Assembly: GCF_001401755.1 (NCBI RefSeq)
Contig: NZ_KQ474099.1
Location: 615,692 to 679,691 of the forward strand
Length of the DNA stretch: 64,000 bases
Direction of reading: 5' to 3'
From: Aquimarina longa SW024
GTDB lineage: Bacteria > Bacteroidota > Bacteroidia > Flavobacteriales > Flavobacteriaceae
Shown: piece after piece, positions 56,442 through 64,000 of the stretch
Numbering within the stretch: position 1 is the first letter of the stretch
Layout: each line of letters starts with the position of its first letter
Translations under genes and position numbers: made by a program
Notes under the pieces: model-generated
What the model was told of the DNA's origin: nothing
The model's input: the letters and a program-made list of their open reading frames with translations, nothing else
Databases searched by the model: none

Positions 56442-56492
56442 TCAATGAATTACATAAAAAAATAACACATTTATCAACTTAAACTCAACAAA

Positions 56493-59327
56493 ATGAAAAA
56501 AATCAACAAAAGCCTAATTAACATGTCAGGCTTAAAAAAGTTAGAAAATTTAAGATGGAGTATCCTTCTTATGTATGTAATGGTTTTTATATCCGGAGGA
56601 TTATTTGCACAAACTCCAGTACAAAGAACGCAAATTATGCAAGAAAGTAATCTTGTAAAATTAAATCAATTGCAAGAGACTTTAGAGAAAAAGATTAATT
56701 TTCAAAAAGAAACAGCCATGCAAGCTGCAAAAGAAAATGGTTGGGAAGTTATAATCGAAACTGCAAATGGAGGTTTTGGAGAACTTCAAAAACTAGGTCC
56801 AAATGGAGAGCCTATTTATTATGTACCTTATAATGTAAGTGCTGCCAAATCGACTAGAGCAGATCATCTTAACTCTGGAGGGTCCTTAGGCTTAAATTTA
56901 GATGGTCAGAATATGACTGTCCATGTATGGGATGGAGGTCCTACAAGACCCACTCATCAAGAGTTTGATGGTGCTGGTGGCAATAATAGAATTACTATTA
57001 GTGATGGGGTTACCACACTCGTAGGAAATAGTGCCCATGCACAACATGTAACAGGAACTATCGTAGCTTCTGGAGCGCAGGCCAATGCAAAAGGTATGGC
57101 ACCACAAGCAAAGGCTAAAACATACGAGTGGAATAATGACAAAACAGAAGCAACTAGTGCTGCTGCCAATGGGATGTTACTATCTAATCACTCCTATGGT
57201 TATGGTGCTAGCAGAATCCCTGATCAATATTTTGGTGCCTATATTGATGAATCAAGAGATTGGGATCAGATTATGCATAATGCTCCTTTCTATTTAATGG
57301 TTGTGGCTGCTGGTAATGATGGTAGAGATAACTCTTCTAATGGAGCTCCCTTAAATGGAAACTCTGCATATGATAAATTATCCGGGCATGGTACTTCTAA
57401 AAATAACTTGGTTGTGGCTAACGCGCAAGATGCCAACATCAATACGGATGGTAGCCTAATAAATGTTACCATAAATAGCGGAAGTAGTGAAGGACCAACT
57501 GATGATTTAAGAATCAAACCAGATATTACGGGTAATGGAACTCAGGTATATTCTAGTGTTACACAGAGTGATAGTGCATATGAAAGCTATACAGGAACAT
57601 CTATGGCATCACCTAACGTAACTGGTACACTATTACTATTACAACAACATTATAATAATAAAGAAGGGAATTTCATGAAAGCTGCTACCTTAAAAGGTTT
57701 AGCGCTTCATACTGCCGATGATATTGGTCCTTCTGGTCCTGATGCTGTGCATGGATGGGGATTATTAAACGCAAAAGTTGCTGCAAAAGCAATAAGCGAT
57801 AAAGGTAGTAGCTCTAAAGTTGAAGAATTAAACTTAACTAATGGTCAATCATATACTATAACTGTAGAATCTGATGGCAGCAGTCCATTATTAGCTTCTA
57901 TCTCTTGGACTGACTTACCAGGTGCAATAGTTTCTGCGACAAATTCTAGTACTCCTGTATTAGTAAATGATTTAGATATTAGAGTATCCAAAGGCTCTAC
58001 CACATACACTCCTTATAAATTAACAAGTATTACTACTAGTGCTAATGGAGACAATACCGTAGATCCTTATGAAAGAATTGATATAGCTAATGCATCAGGA
58101 ACATATACCATCACGGTTACAAATAAAGGGTCATTAAGTGGAGGTAGTCAAAATTTTTCTCTTATCGTTACTGGATTAAAAGAAACGTCTACAGTATGTA
58201 CTGCTACCATACCTAAAGAAGTTACAGCTGCTACCATAGGAACAACAACTGCTACAATTAACTGGACTGCTATCCCTTCTGCAACATATGATGTAAGGTA
58301 TCGCCAAACAGGAGCTTCTTCGTGGAAAACTGAAACCGCAAGCGCATCTTCTAAAGCACTTTCTGGACTTACAAAATCAACATCTTATGAAGTGCAGGTA
58401 AGAAGTAAATGTGCTAATGGTACTACTTCTGAGTATAGTGCTTCTACAACTTTTACTACAAAAGGCGATCAATTAGCCTATTGCGCTTCTAACGGTAAGA
58501 ATTCATCAGACGAATACATCAGTAAAGTTGTCTTAGGAACAATTAACAAAACATCTGCAGCAGGAAATAAAGGATACAGTGATTTTACATCAGAATCTAC
58601 AAAGCTATCTAAAGGTAGTTCTAGCACTATTACTATTACACCAAAATGGACTGGAACAATTTATAATGAAGCCTACGCTGTATGGATCGATTATAACCAA
58701 GATGGTGATTTTGCAGATACCGGAGAATTAGTATGGAGTATAGCTGCTTCCAAAACAACTCCTGTTAGCGGTAGTTTTACACCTCCTTCTAGTGCTAAAA
58801 ATGGAAATACAAGAATGCGTGTTTCTATGAAATATAATGGTATTCCAACCTCTTGTGAATCTTTTAATTTTGGTGAAGTAGAAGATTATAGTGTTATTAT
58901 TAGTGAGGCAAATGGTGGAGGAGATACTAATGTTTGTGCTGGTGTAGCTGCATATGACAATTCCAAAACATACCAACCAGGTGATCGTGTAACTTCTCGA
59001 GGATACCTTTATGAAAAAACGAGTACTGGCTGGAAACTTATCGGACCTTGTAACTCGTCCTTCAATAAAATTTCACAATCATCTCTAAGTTTAACAGATA
59101 ATTCGTTATTTAAATTATATCCTAATCCTGCAAAAGATTATCTTATGATTCAAATGAATGCTTTTAATGATTCTAGCTTTAGAATTATTAATCAAGTTGG
59201 GCAAACCGTAAGAGAAGGAAAAACTTCTGAGAATAAAATAGAATTAAAAGACTTACCGTCTGGATTCTACTTTATTTCAGTTACATCTGGTAATAAATCT
59301 CTAACAAAAAGATTTATTAAACAGTAA
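56493..59327 (+). CDS. T9SS-secreted S8 (subtilisin-like) serine protease
   Basis: The 944-residue protein has a long signal peptide (to LFAQ, about residue 40) and an S8 catalytic domain with D147 in VHVWDGG, H185 in AQHVTGT, the oxyanion Asn in VVAAGNDG and S370 in TGTSMASPNVTG. A P-domain-like beta region (about 430-560), a fibronectin III domain (about 575-660), a GEVED domain (about 663-805), a CBM5/12-like module and a T9SS type A sorting domain (LYPNPAKDYLMIQ) follow. There is no obvious separate propeptide beyond residues 40-100. It is a secreted protease of the same modular family as its neighbours. Confidence 0.93.
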   Translation: MKKINKSLINMSGLKKLENLRWSILLMYVMVFISGGLFAQTPVQRTQIMQESNLVKLNQLQETLEKKINFQKETAMQAAKENGWEVIIETANGGFGELQKLGPNGEPIYYVPYNVSAAKSTRADHLNSGGSLGLNLDGQNMTVHVWDGGPTRPTHQEFDGAGGNNRITISDGVTTLVGNSAHAQHVTGTIVASGAQANAKGMAPQAKAKTYEWNNDKTEATSAAANGMLLSNHSYGYGASRIPDQYFGAYIDESRDWDQIMHNAPFYLMVVAAGNDGRDNSSNGAPLNGNSAYDKLSGHGTSKNNLVVANAQDANINTDGSLINVTINSGSSEGPTDDLRIKPDITGNGTQVYSSVTQSDSAYESYTGTSMASPNVTGTLLLLQQHYNNKEGNFMKAATLKGLALHTADDIGPSGPDAVHGWGLLNAKVAAKAISDKGSSSKVEELNLTNGQSYTITVESDGSSPLLASISWTDLPGAIVSATNSSTPVLVNDLDIRVSKGSTTYTPYKLTSITTSANGDNTVDPYERIDIANASGTYTITVTNKGSLSGGSQNFSLIVTGLKETSTVCTATIPKEVTAATIGTTTATINWTAIPSATYDVRYRQTGASSWKTETASASSKALSGLTKSTSYEVQVRSKCANGTTSEYSASTTFTTKGDQLAYCASNGKNSSDEYISKVVLGTINKTSAAGNKGYSDFTSESTKLSKGSSSTITITPKWTGTIYNEAYAVWIDYNQDGDFADTGELVWSIAASKTTPVSGSFTPPSSAKNGNTRMRVSMKYNGIPTSCESFNFGEVEDYSVIISEANGGGDTNVCAGVAAYDNSKTYQPGDRVTSRGYLYEKTSTGWKLIGPCNSSFNKISQSSLSLTDNSLFKLYPNPAKDYLMIQMNAFNDSSFRIINQVGQTVREGKTSENKIELKDLPSGFYFISVTSGNKSLTKRFIKQ

Positions 59328-59345
59328 CATCATAACAATTCAAAA

Positions 59346-59386
59346 AAAAAGCTCTGGAACAAATAGTTTCAGAGCTTTTTCTTTTG
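59346..59386 (+). terminator. Terminator of the S8 protease gene
   Basis: AAAAAGCTCTGGAAC pairs with GTTTCAGAGCTTTTT (one G-U) around AAATA, followed by further T residues. Confidence 0.8.
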
Positions 59387-59542
59387 TATGAATTGAAGCG
59401 TTCTTAATTACTTATAAAATAAACTATTCTAAGTATTATTTTATAAGTAATTCATTTTTAAGATTTATTAGTGAAAAATATTTTTTATAATAAATCTTAA
59501 AAAAAAGTTAACAACAAAGTGTGATTTGTTAAATTAAACCTT

Positions 59543-59550
59543 TATATTTG
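59543..59550 (+). promoter_or_regulatory. -7 box in the long intergenic region
   Basis: TATATTTG matches TAnnTTTG perfectly, and TTTG lies at 59525-59528, somewhat closer than usual. A transcript from about 59557 would run into the structured RNA and stop at its terminator. Confidence 0.4.
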
Positions 59551-59712
59551 ATTTTATTAACGTCTTCACACAATCAATTAATTTGGCTTATCATCCGTAC
59601 TATTATTTAGTACTGTTTTGCTACTCTACTGTTTTTATCTATTAATTTTGTTAAAAAATAAAATTAAAGAGATAGTAATCATATTAGGCAGTATAAATTT
59701 TATACTAGCTGG

Positions 59713-59849
59713 TTAGTAATTATATAATAGGAAATCGTCGGGTTCACCTATCTTATATTGATATATGAGTCCGGATGTGTTGGGGGACACAATTGAGTGT
59801 ATAATTACTAAATCCTTTCCTTATAGCAATATGGGAAAGGATTTTTTTT
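59713..59849 (+). ncRNA. Candidate structured RNA with its own terminator
   Basis: A 12-base-pair closing stem (59713-59724 with 59800-59811, exact complement) encloses two hairpins. One has TCGGGTTCA with TGAGTCCGG (59738-59746 with 59766-59774, G-U pairs allowed) capped by TATC/GATA. The other is TGTGT/ACACA around TGGGGG (59776-59791). A strong terminator follows (59810-59820 with 59834-59844, then T-run). There is no reading frame. It is not tmRNA, RNase P or SRP RNA. A known flavobacterial RNA motif such as Flavo-1 is possible, but I cannot check it. Confidence 0.65.
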
Positions 59850-60009
59850 GTAGAATTACGAATCATCATATAGTAATTCTATAAAAAAGACAATAAATAA
59901 TCCCTCTAAATATCACTTTCTTCAAAACACTTATATAGCTTAAAGTGATTCATTTACAATGATTTTTCTTATTTTTATAGTAACTAAACTCAAACAAAAC
60001 TCAATTAAA

Positions 60010-60102
60010 ATGACAAAACATAACAAAAATGCCATTGCTATTTTGGCATTGAGCTTAATTGCACAGAAAAAAAAGAAATCTCCAAAGAATATTAAAACCT
60101 AG
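60010..60102 (+). pseudogene. Signal-peptide remnant
   Basis: MTKHNKNAIAILALSLIAQK followed by a Lys-rich tail and a stop after 30 residues looks like the start of a secreted protein cut off just after its signal peptide. The leader AAACAAAACTCAATTAAA resembles those of the neighbouring T9SS genes. It may also be a tiny real gene. Confidence 0.45.
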
Positions 60103-60273
60103 TTATTCTTTTATTTCGGAAGAGGTAAACTTTAAATTCCTTCAGACATATTTTCAGGATCACCTTTATCAATAGTAAAGGTAATCCTTAATTTGGATAT
60201 TATTAATCTTCATAAAAAATTAATGATACTTTTCTACACCCTATAAGTACACTATTAGGATAGTGTCTATACC

Positions 60274-60376
60274 TTCTAATCAACAACCTCGGAGCAAGCT
60301 CACTAGGTATGCTTCCGAAAAAAATATTTTAATATCGAGGCAAGCCGGGGAAATAAACCCTCAATGAGGGATTAAA
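60274..60376. repeat. Interspersed repeat, family A, fullest copy
   Basis: It starts CTAATCAACAACCTCGGAGC and ends AACCCTCAATGAGGGATTAA, with a CCCTC/GAGGG hairpin at its end. Related copies lie at 2684-2786, 25938-25996 and 19026-19075. Confidence 0.6.
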
Positions 60377-60443
60377 CTTATCATTTTTCACTTATAATCA
60401 TGTAGAAAATAAATACTATTACTTAACTCTTAAAACACAAATC

Positions 60444-63400
60444 ATGAAAAAAAATGGAATTACTAAAAAATCGCACATCATTTGGACATGTGTTATTTTT
60501 TTATTGTGCAACATTTGCACAATACAGGCACAAGAAAAATATTACAGGGTTGTTTTTGATATTAATAAAGAACAACTAAAATCTTTGTATGAAAAAGGTC
60601 TTGATGTAGATCATTATCATTATAAAGACGGTAAAGTTACTGCTGAAATTTCTGCTACAGATCTTAAATTACTCAAAAAAAATAATATAAAGTGCAACAT
60701 AAAAATTCGAAATCTGGCTAAACGCAATCCTAGAATAAATAAAAGAATTGACAGACGTAATGTTCGTAAAAATAATAAGATTAATGCTGCTGTAGTACCC
60801 TCTCCTAGCAATTTTTCTTTAGGTAGTATGGCAGGATTTCATACTAATGAAGAAGCCATTGCTGCTTTAGATAAAATGCGACAACTCTACCCTCAACTTA
60901 TCACTACCAAGTCTTCAATAGGAACTACTGTAGAAGGGAGATCTATTTATATGGTAAAAATAAGTGATAATGCAGATACAGATGAAAATGAAGATGAGAT
61001 TCTTTTTACATCCATACACCATGCTAGAGAACCCATAGGGCTCTCTCAAAATATTTTTTATATGTGGTACCTGCTAGAAAATTATAATTCTAATTCAGAA
61101 ATCAAAACATTAGTGGATAATACTGAATTATACTTTATTCCTATTATAAATCCTGACGGATATGTGCATAATCAAAAAACGAATCCTAATGGATCTGGAT
61201 ATTGGAGAAAAAACAGACGTAATAATGGTAATGGTACATATGGCGTTGACCTAAATCGTAATTATGGTTATCAATGGGCAGCACCAGGGGGGTCTTCATC
61301 AGATTCTAGTCAGGATAGTTATCATGGCCCTAGTAAATTCTCTGAACCTGAGACAAAAGCAATGAGAGATTTTGTAAATAAACACAAATTCATTGCTGCT
61401 CTTAATTATCATTCTTTTAGTGATCTTTTGATTCACCCTTGGGGATATAAAGCTAATACATTTACCCCAGATCAAAGTACATTTGTAAAAATGTGTAAAT
61501 ATATGACCGAAGAAAATTCTTACACATATGGAACTCCTAATCAAACCGTTAATTATACTGCCGGAGGAAATTCTGATGATTGGATGTATGATACTACACA
61601 AAACTCTAAGCCTAAAATTTTTGCAATGACTCCCGAAGTAGGGTCCAGTAATGATGGAGGGTTCTGGCCACCCTCTAGCAAGATAATCCCATTATGTAAT
61701 GAGGTAACTCCTTTTAATATAAAAATTATGCGAATGGCTGCCAAGTATGCAAAAGTAACTCCTACTAACGCAAATCAAACTATCACAACTACAACTGGCA
61801 ATATTGGATATTCTATCAAACGTTTTAGTGTTAAACAAGCGAGCTGGAAAGTTAGCCTATCTTCTAATTCTACGTATATAACTAGTATAGGGCAGCCAAA
61901 AGAATACAACAATATAACTTTTTTAGAAAGTGAAAATGGTAGTATTGATTTTCAATTAAAAACGACGACTCCTAAAGGAACTGAAATCCCTATAATCATC
62001 ACCATCAATAATGGTTCATGGGCATATACTACCAATGTTACAGTTACCTATAATGGCGATTCTACTACTTGTACAGCAAGTGTTCCTACTGGAGGTAAAG
62101 TTACAAACCTAACAAATACTACAGCTACTATTAGCTGGAATGCTATTGCTAATACAAAGTATGATTTACGATATCGTAAAAAAGGAACTGCTACATGGAC
62201 AACATTAGCAGTAGATGAAACTTCTAAGGTTATTTCTGGTTTAATAGCTTCTACAGCTTATGACGTTCAGGTAAGAAGTAAATGTGCAGATGGCACTATT
62301 TCTGAATACAGTACAGTTATTAGTTTTACTACTAATAATAGTGGTGGTACTTACTGCGATTCTAATGGTCAAAAGACAACAGATGAGTATATTAGTAAAG
62401 TGACCTTAGGAACTATTAGTAAAATATCTACAGCAGGAACTGGAGGGTATAGTGATTTTACAACCGAATCTACTAATCTATCTACAGGAAGTTCTAATAC
62501 AATTACTATTACACCAAAATGGACAGGAACGACTTATAATGAGGGGTATGCTGTATGGATTGATTATAATCAAGATAATGATTTTGCAGATTCGGGAGAA
62601 TTGGTGTGGAGTAAAGCGGCTTCTAAAACAACGCCTGTGAGTGGTAGTTTTACAGTACCTTCTGGTGCTAAATCCGGAAAAACAAGAATGCGTGTTTCTA
62701 TGAAATATAATGGTATTCCTACTGCTTGCGAGTCTTTTGAATATGGAGAGGTAGAAGATTATAGTGTTGTTATTGGTGGTGGAAATGGAGGAGATACTCA
62801 GTCACCTTCTGTCCCAACAGGAGTATCAGCTTCTAATATTACACCAACAACATTAACAGTATCATGGATAGCAGCTACAGATAATGTAGGAGTAACTGAA
62901 TATGATGTATATCGAGGCACTACCAAGATTACTTCTGTAACAAGAACTACAGCGAATGTTACTGGATTAACAGCCAATACAACATATCAGTTTAGTGTTA
63001 GAGCTAAAGATGCTGCAGGGAATGTATCTGATGCTAGCGCCATTTTAAGTGCTACGACTACAGGAAGTTCTGACCCTTGTGCCGGTGTAGCTCCTTATAA
63101 TGGTTCTACGACATATCAACCAGGAGATCGTGTAACGTATCGAGGTAGATTATATGAAAAAACAAATACTAGTTGGAAACAGATTGGAACGTGTAGCTTT
63201 TTTGCAAGAAGTGCTTCTAGTACCGATACTTTAGTAGATGATAATTCATTATTCGAATTTTATCCTAATCCTGTCGCTGGAGAGTATGTAAATATTACTG
63301 TAAATAATAACTTATGGAAAATAGGTAGCATGTTAATTATAGATGTTAAAGGAAATATAATACAAGAGATTAAACTTAAGAATAAAGAAACTCAGATAAA

Positions 63401-63485
63401 TACATCGAAGTTCCCTACAGGCACATACTTCTTGACGCTTTTTAATGGATCAAAAAGTTATGCAAAACAGATGATTATCAAATAA
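60444..63485 (+). CDS. T9SS-secreted M14 zinc carboxypeptidase
   Basis: The 1013-residue protein has a signal peptide (to IQAQEK), a propeptide-like region (about 30-110) and an M14 domain with H193AREP (H193 and E196), the third ligand H323 in ALNYHSFSD, and the catalytic E398 in MTPEVGSS; NPDGYVHN is also typical. Fibronectin III (about 545-630), GEVED (about 635-780), a second fibronectin III (about 790-870), a CBM5/12-like module (YNGSTTYQPGDRVTYRGRLYE) and a T9SS type A domain (FYPNPVAGEYVNI) follow. It trims C-terminal residues from peptides outside the cell and would complement the M4 and S8 endopeptidases. Confidence 0.93.
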   Translation: MKKNGITKKSHIIWTCVIFLLCNICTIQAQEKYYRVVFDINKEQLKSLYEKGLDVDHYHYKDGKVTAEISATDLKLLKKNNIKCNIKIRNLAKRNPRINKRIDRRNVRKNNKINAAVVPSPSNFSLGSMAGFHTNEEAIAALDKMRQLYPQLITTKSSIGTTVEGRSIYMVKISDNADTDENEDEILFTSIHHAREPIGLSQNIFYMWYLLENYNSNSEIKTLVDNTELYFIPIINPDGYVHNQKTNPNGSGYWRKNRRNNGNGTYGVDLNRNYGYQWAAPGGSSSDSSQDSYHGPSKFSEPETKAMRDFVNKHKFIAALNYHSFSDLLIHPWGYKANTFTPDQSTFVKMCKYMTEENSYTYGTPNQTVNYTAGGNSDDWMYDTTQNSKPKIFAMTPEVGSSNDGGFWPPSSKIIPLCNEVTPFNIKIMRMAAKYAKVTPTNANQTITTTTGNIGYSIKRFSVKQASWKVSLSSNSTYITSIGQPKEYNNITFLESENGSIDFQLKTTTPKGTEIPIIITINNGSWAYTTNVTVTYNGDSTTCTASVPTGGKVTNLTNTTATISWNAIANTKYDLRYRKKGTATWTTLAVDETSKVISGLIASTAYDVQVRSKCADGTISEYSTVISFTTNNSGGTYCDSNGQKTTDEYISKVTLGTISKISTAGTGGYSDFTTESTNLSTGSSNTITITPKWTGTTYNEGYAVWIDYNQDNDFADSGELVWSKAASKTTPVSGSFTVPSGAKSGKTRMRVSMKYNGIPTACESFEYGEVEDYSVVIGGGNGGDTQSPSVPTGVSASNITPTTLTVSWIAATDNVGVTEYDVYRGTTKITSVTRTTANVTGLTANTTYQFSVRAKDAAGNVSDASAILSATTTGSSDPCAGVAPYNGSTTYQPGDRVTYRGRLYEKTNTSWKQIGTCSFFARSASSTDTLVDDNSLFEFYPNPVAGEYVNITVNNNLWKIGSMLIIDVKGNIIQEIKLKNKETQINTSKFPTGTYFLTLFNGSKSYAKQMIIK

Positions 63486-63505
63486 ATAGTCCTTAGAAAA
63501 TAGTA

Positions 63506-63553
63506 TAAGCATAGTTGATACGTATTTACTTATGACTATGCTTATATTTTTTT
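63506..63553 (+). terminator. Terminator of the M14 gene
   Basis: ATAAGCATAGT (63506-63516) and its exact complement (63536-63546) are followed by ATTTTTTT. Confidence 0.75.
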
Positions 63554-63733
63554 ACATGCTTAAATGTTTCATTAAAAAAGTGTATCTATATCAATAAAAA
63601 ATGTAACTTAGATGTACTACTTCATAAACAATAATTTCCCTATATTTTATTGATTAATAATAAAAATAGAACTATTTATTTCTCATATATACTATTAAAC
63701 CTATTAAATTAAATCTAAAAAAAACGGAAACCA

Positions 63734-64000
63734 ATGATTACACCTCCTATAGAGAAATTATTAACAGTAATGAATCAAAAAGGATATAGAGTTTATAATA
63801 CTCCATCCATAGACTGGAACATCAATATTGTGGGAATACGAAATAAAAATCTCATTCCAGACAAGTTCGATGACACTTTAATCGTTTTTAACAACTTCCT
63901 AGATCATTGGCATATTTCTTATTACCCCATTACCACAGATCCTAGCGTATTTTACTTAAAAAATCCTGTAAATTCTAAAGGGACTGCTATTTTATTAGAG
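63734..64000 (+). CDS. Hypothetical protein, C-terminus outside window
   Basis: The 89 visible residues start MITPPIEKLLTVMNQKGYRV and contain WNINIVGIRNKNLIPDKFDDTL and WHISYYPITTDPSVFYLKNP. This resembles small proteins of unknown function often found near phage-type or contractile-tail genes in flavobacteria, but I cannot confirm it. No signal peptide. The gene runs off the right edge. Confidence 0.6.
   Translation, partial: MITPPIEKLLTVMNQKGYRVYNTPSIDWNINIVGIRNKNLIPDKFDDTLIVFNNFLDHWHISYYPITTDPSVFYLKNPVNSKGTAILLE

Overview
The window looks like part of a marine Flavobacteriaceae chromosome, with Aquimarina or a close relative as the best guess. The evidence is the low GC content, promoters of the Bacteroidota type (TTTG and TAnnTTTG boxes), the near absence of Shine-Dalgarno sequences, SusC-type receptors, and many secreted proteins that end in type IX secretion (T9SS) sorting domains. 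No phage or IS element is seen. Gene names rest on motif recognition without database searches.

Layout. 1-2390: SCO-type copper chaperone (partial), RseP and tRNA-Asn. 2533-5039: two small double-glycine-leader peptides plus a leader remnant, behind a membrane protein that fuses a C39-like domain, VKOR and thioredoxin. 5581-12991: an operon of a SusC-like barrel with no plug domain and an alpha-2-macroglobulin-like protein that does carry a TonB plug. 13316-18190: RidA, two Crp/Fnr regulators and housekeeping genes. 18261-21028: molybdate uptake operon modA-TOBE-modB-modC. 21397-26429: secreted and surface proteins, two of them with apparent frameshifts in A-tracts inside their signal peptides (24181-24195, and 44962-44974 further on). 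26430-27680: a gene-poor stretch with a 21-bp periodic repeat. 27802-35740: a PAAR/effector locus. 35872-53009: a T9SS metalloprotease, then mostly housekeeping genes (HAD, TonB receptor, recO, gdhA, cystathionine gamma-synthase, DinB, bestrophin, YheT-like hydrolase). 53365-63485: three large T9SS proteases (M4, S8, M14) sharing GEVED and carbohydrate-binding modules, with a structured RNA candidate at 59713-59849.

The most striking system is 27802-35740. A PAAR protein is followed by a full-length effector (M23-like and SH3-like regions, EF-hand, conserved core, CHAP amidase tip) with a lipoprotein as likely immunity gene. Two headless cassettes follow, each repeating the core at high nucleotide identity but with a different cell-wall-active tip (M23 peptidase; DUF5675/YkuD-like), each with its own exported immunity candidate. 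A truncated fourth core start comes last. Hairpins and a short boundary repeat separate the units. This looks like a tip-swapping reservoir comparable to the orphan modules of Rhs and CdiA toxins. The second candidate for a new system is the split plug/barrel receptor with the thioester A2M protein.
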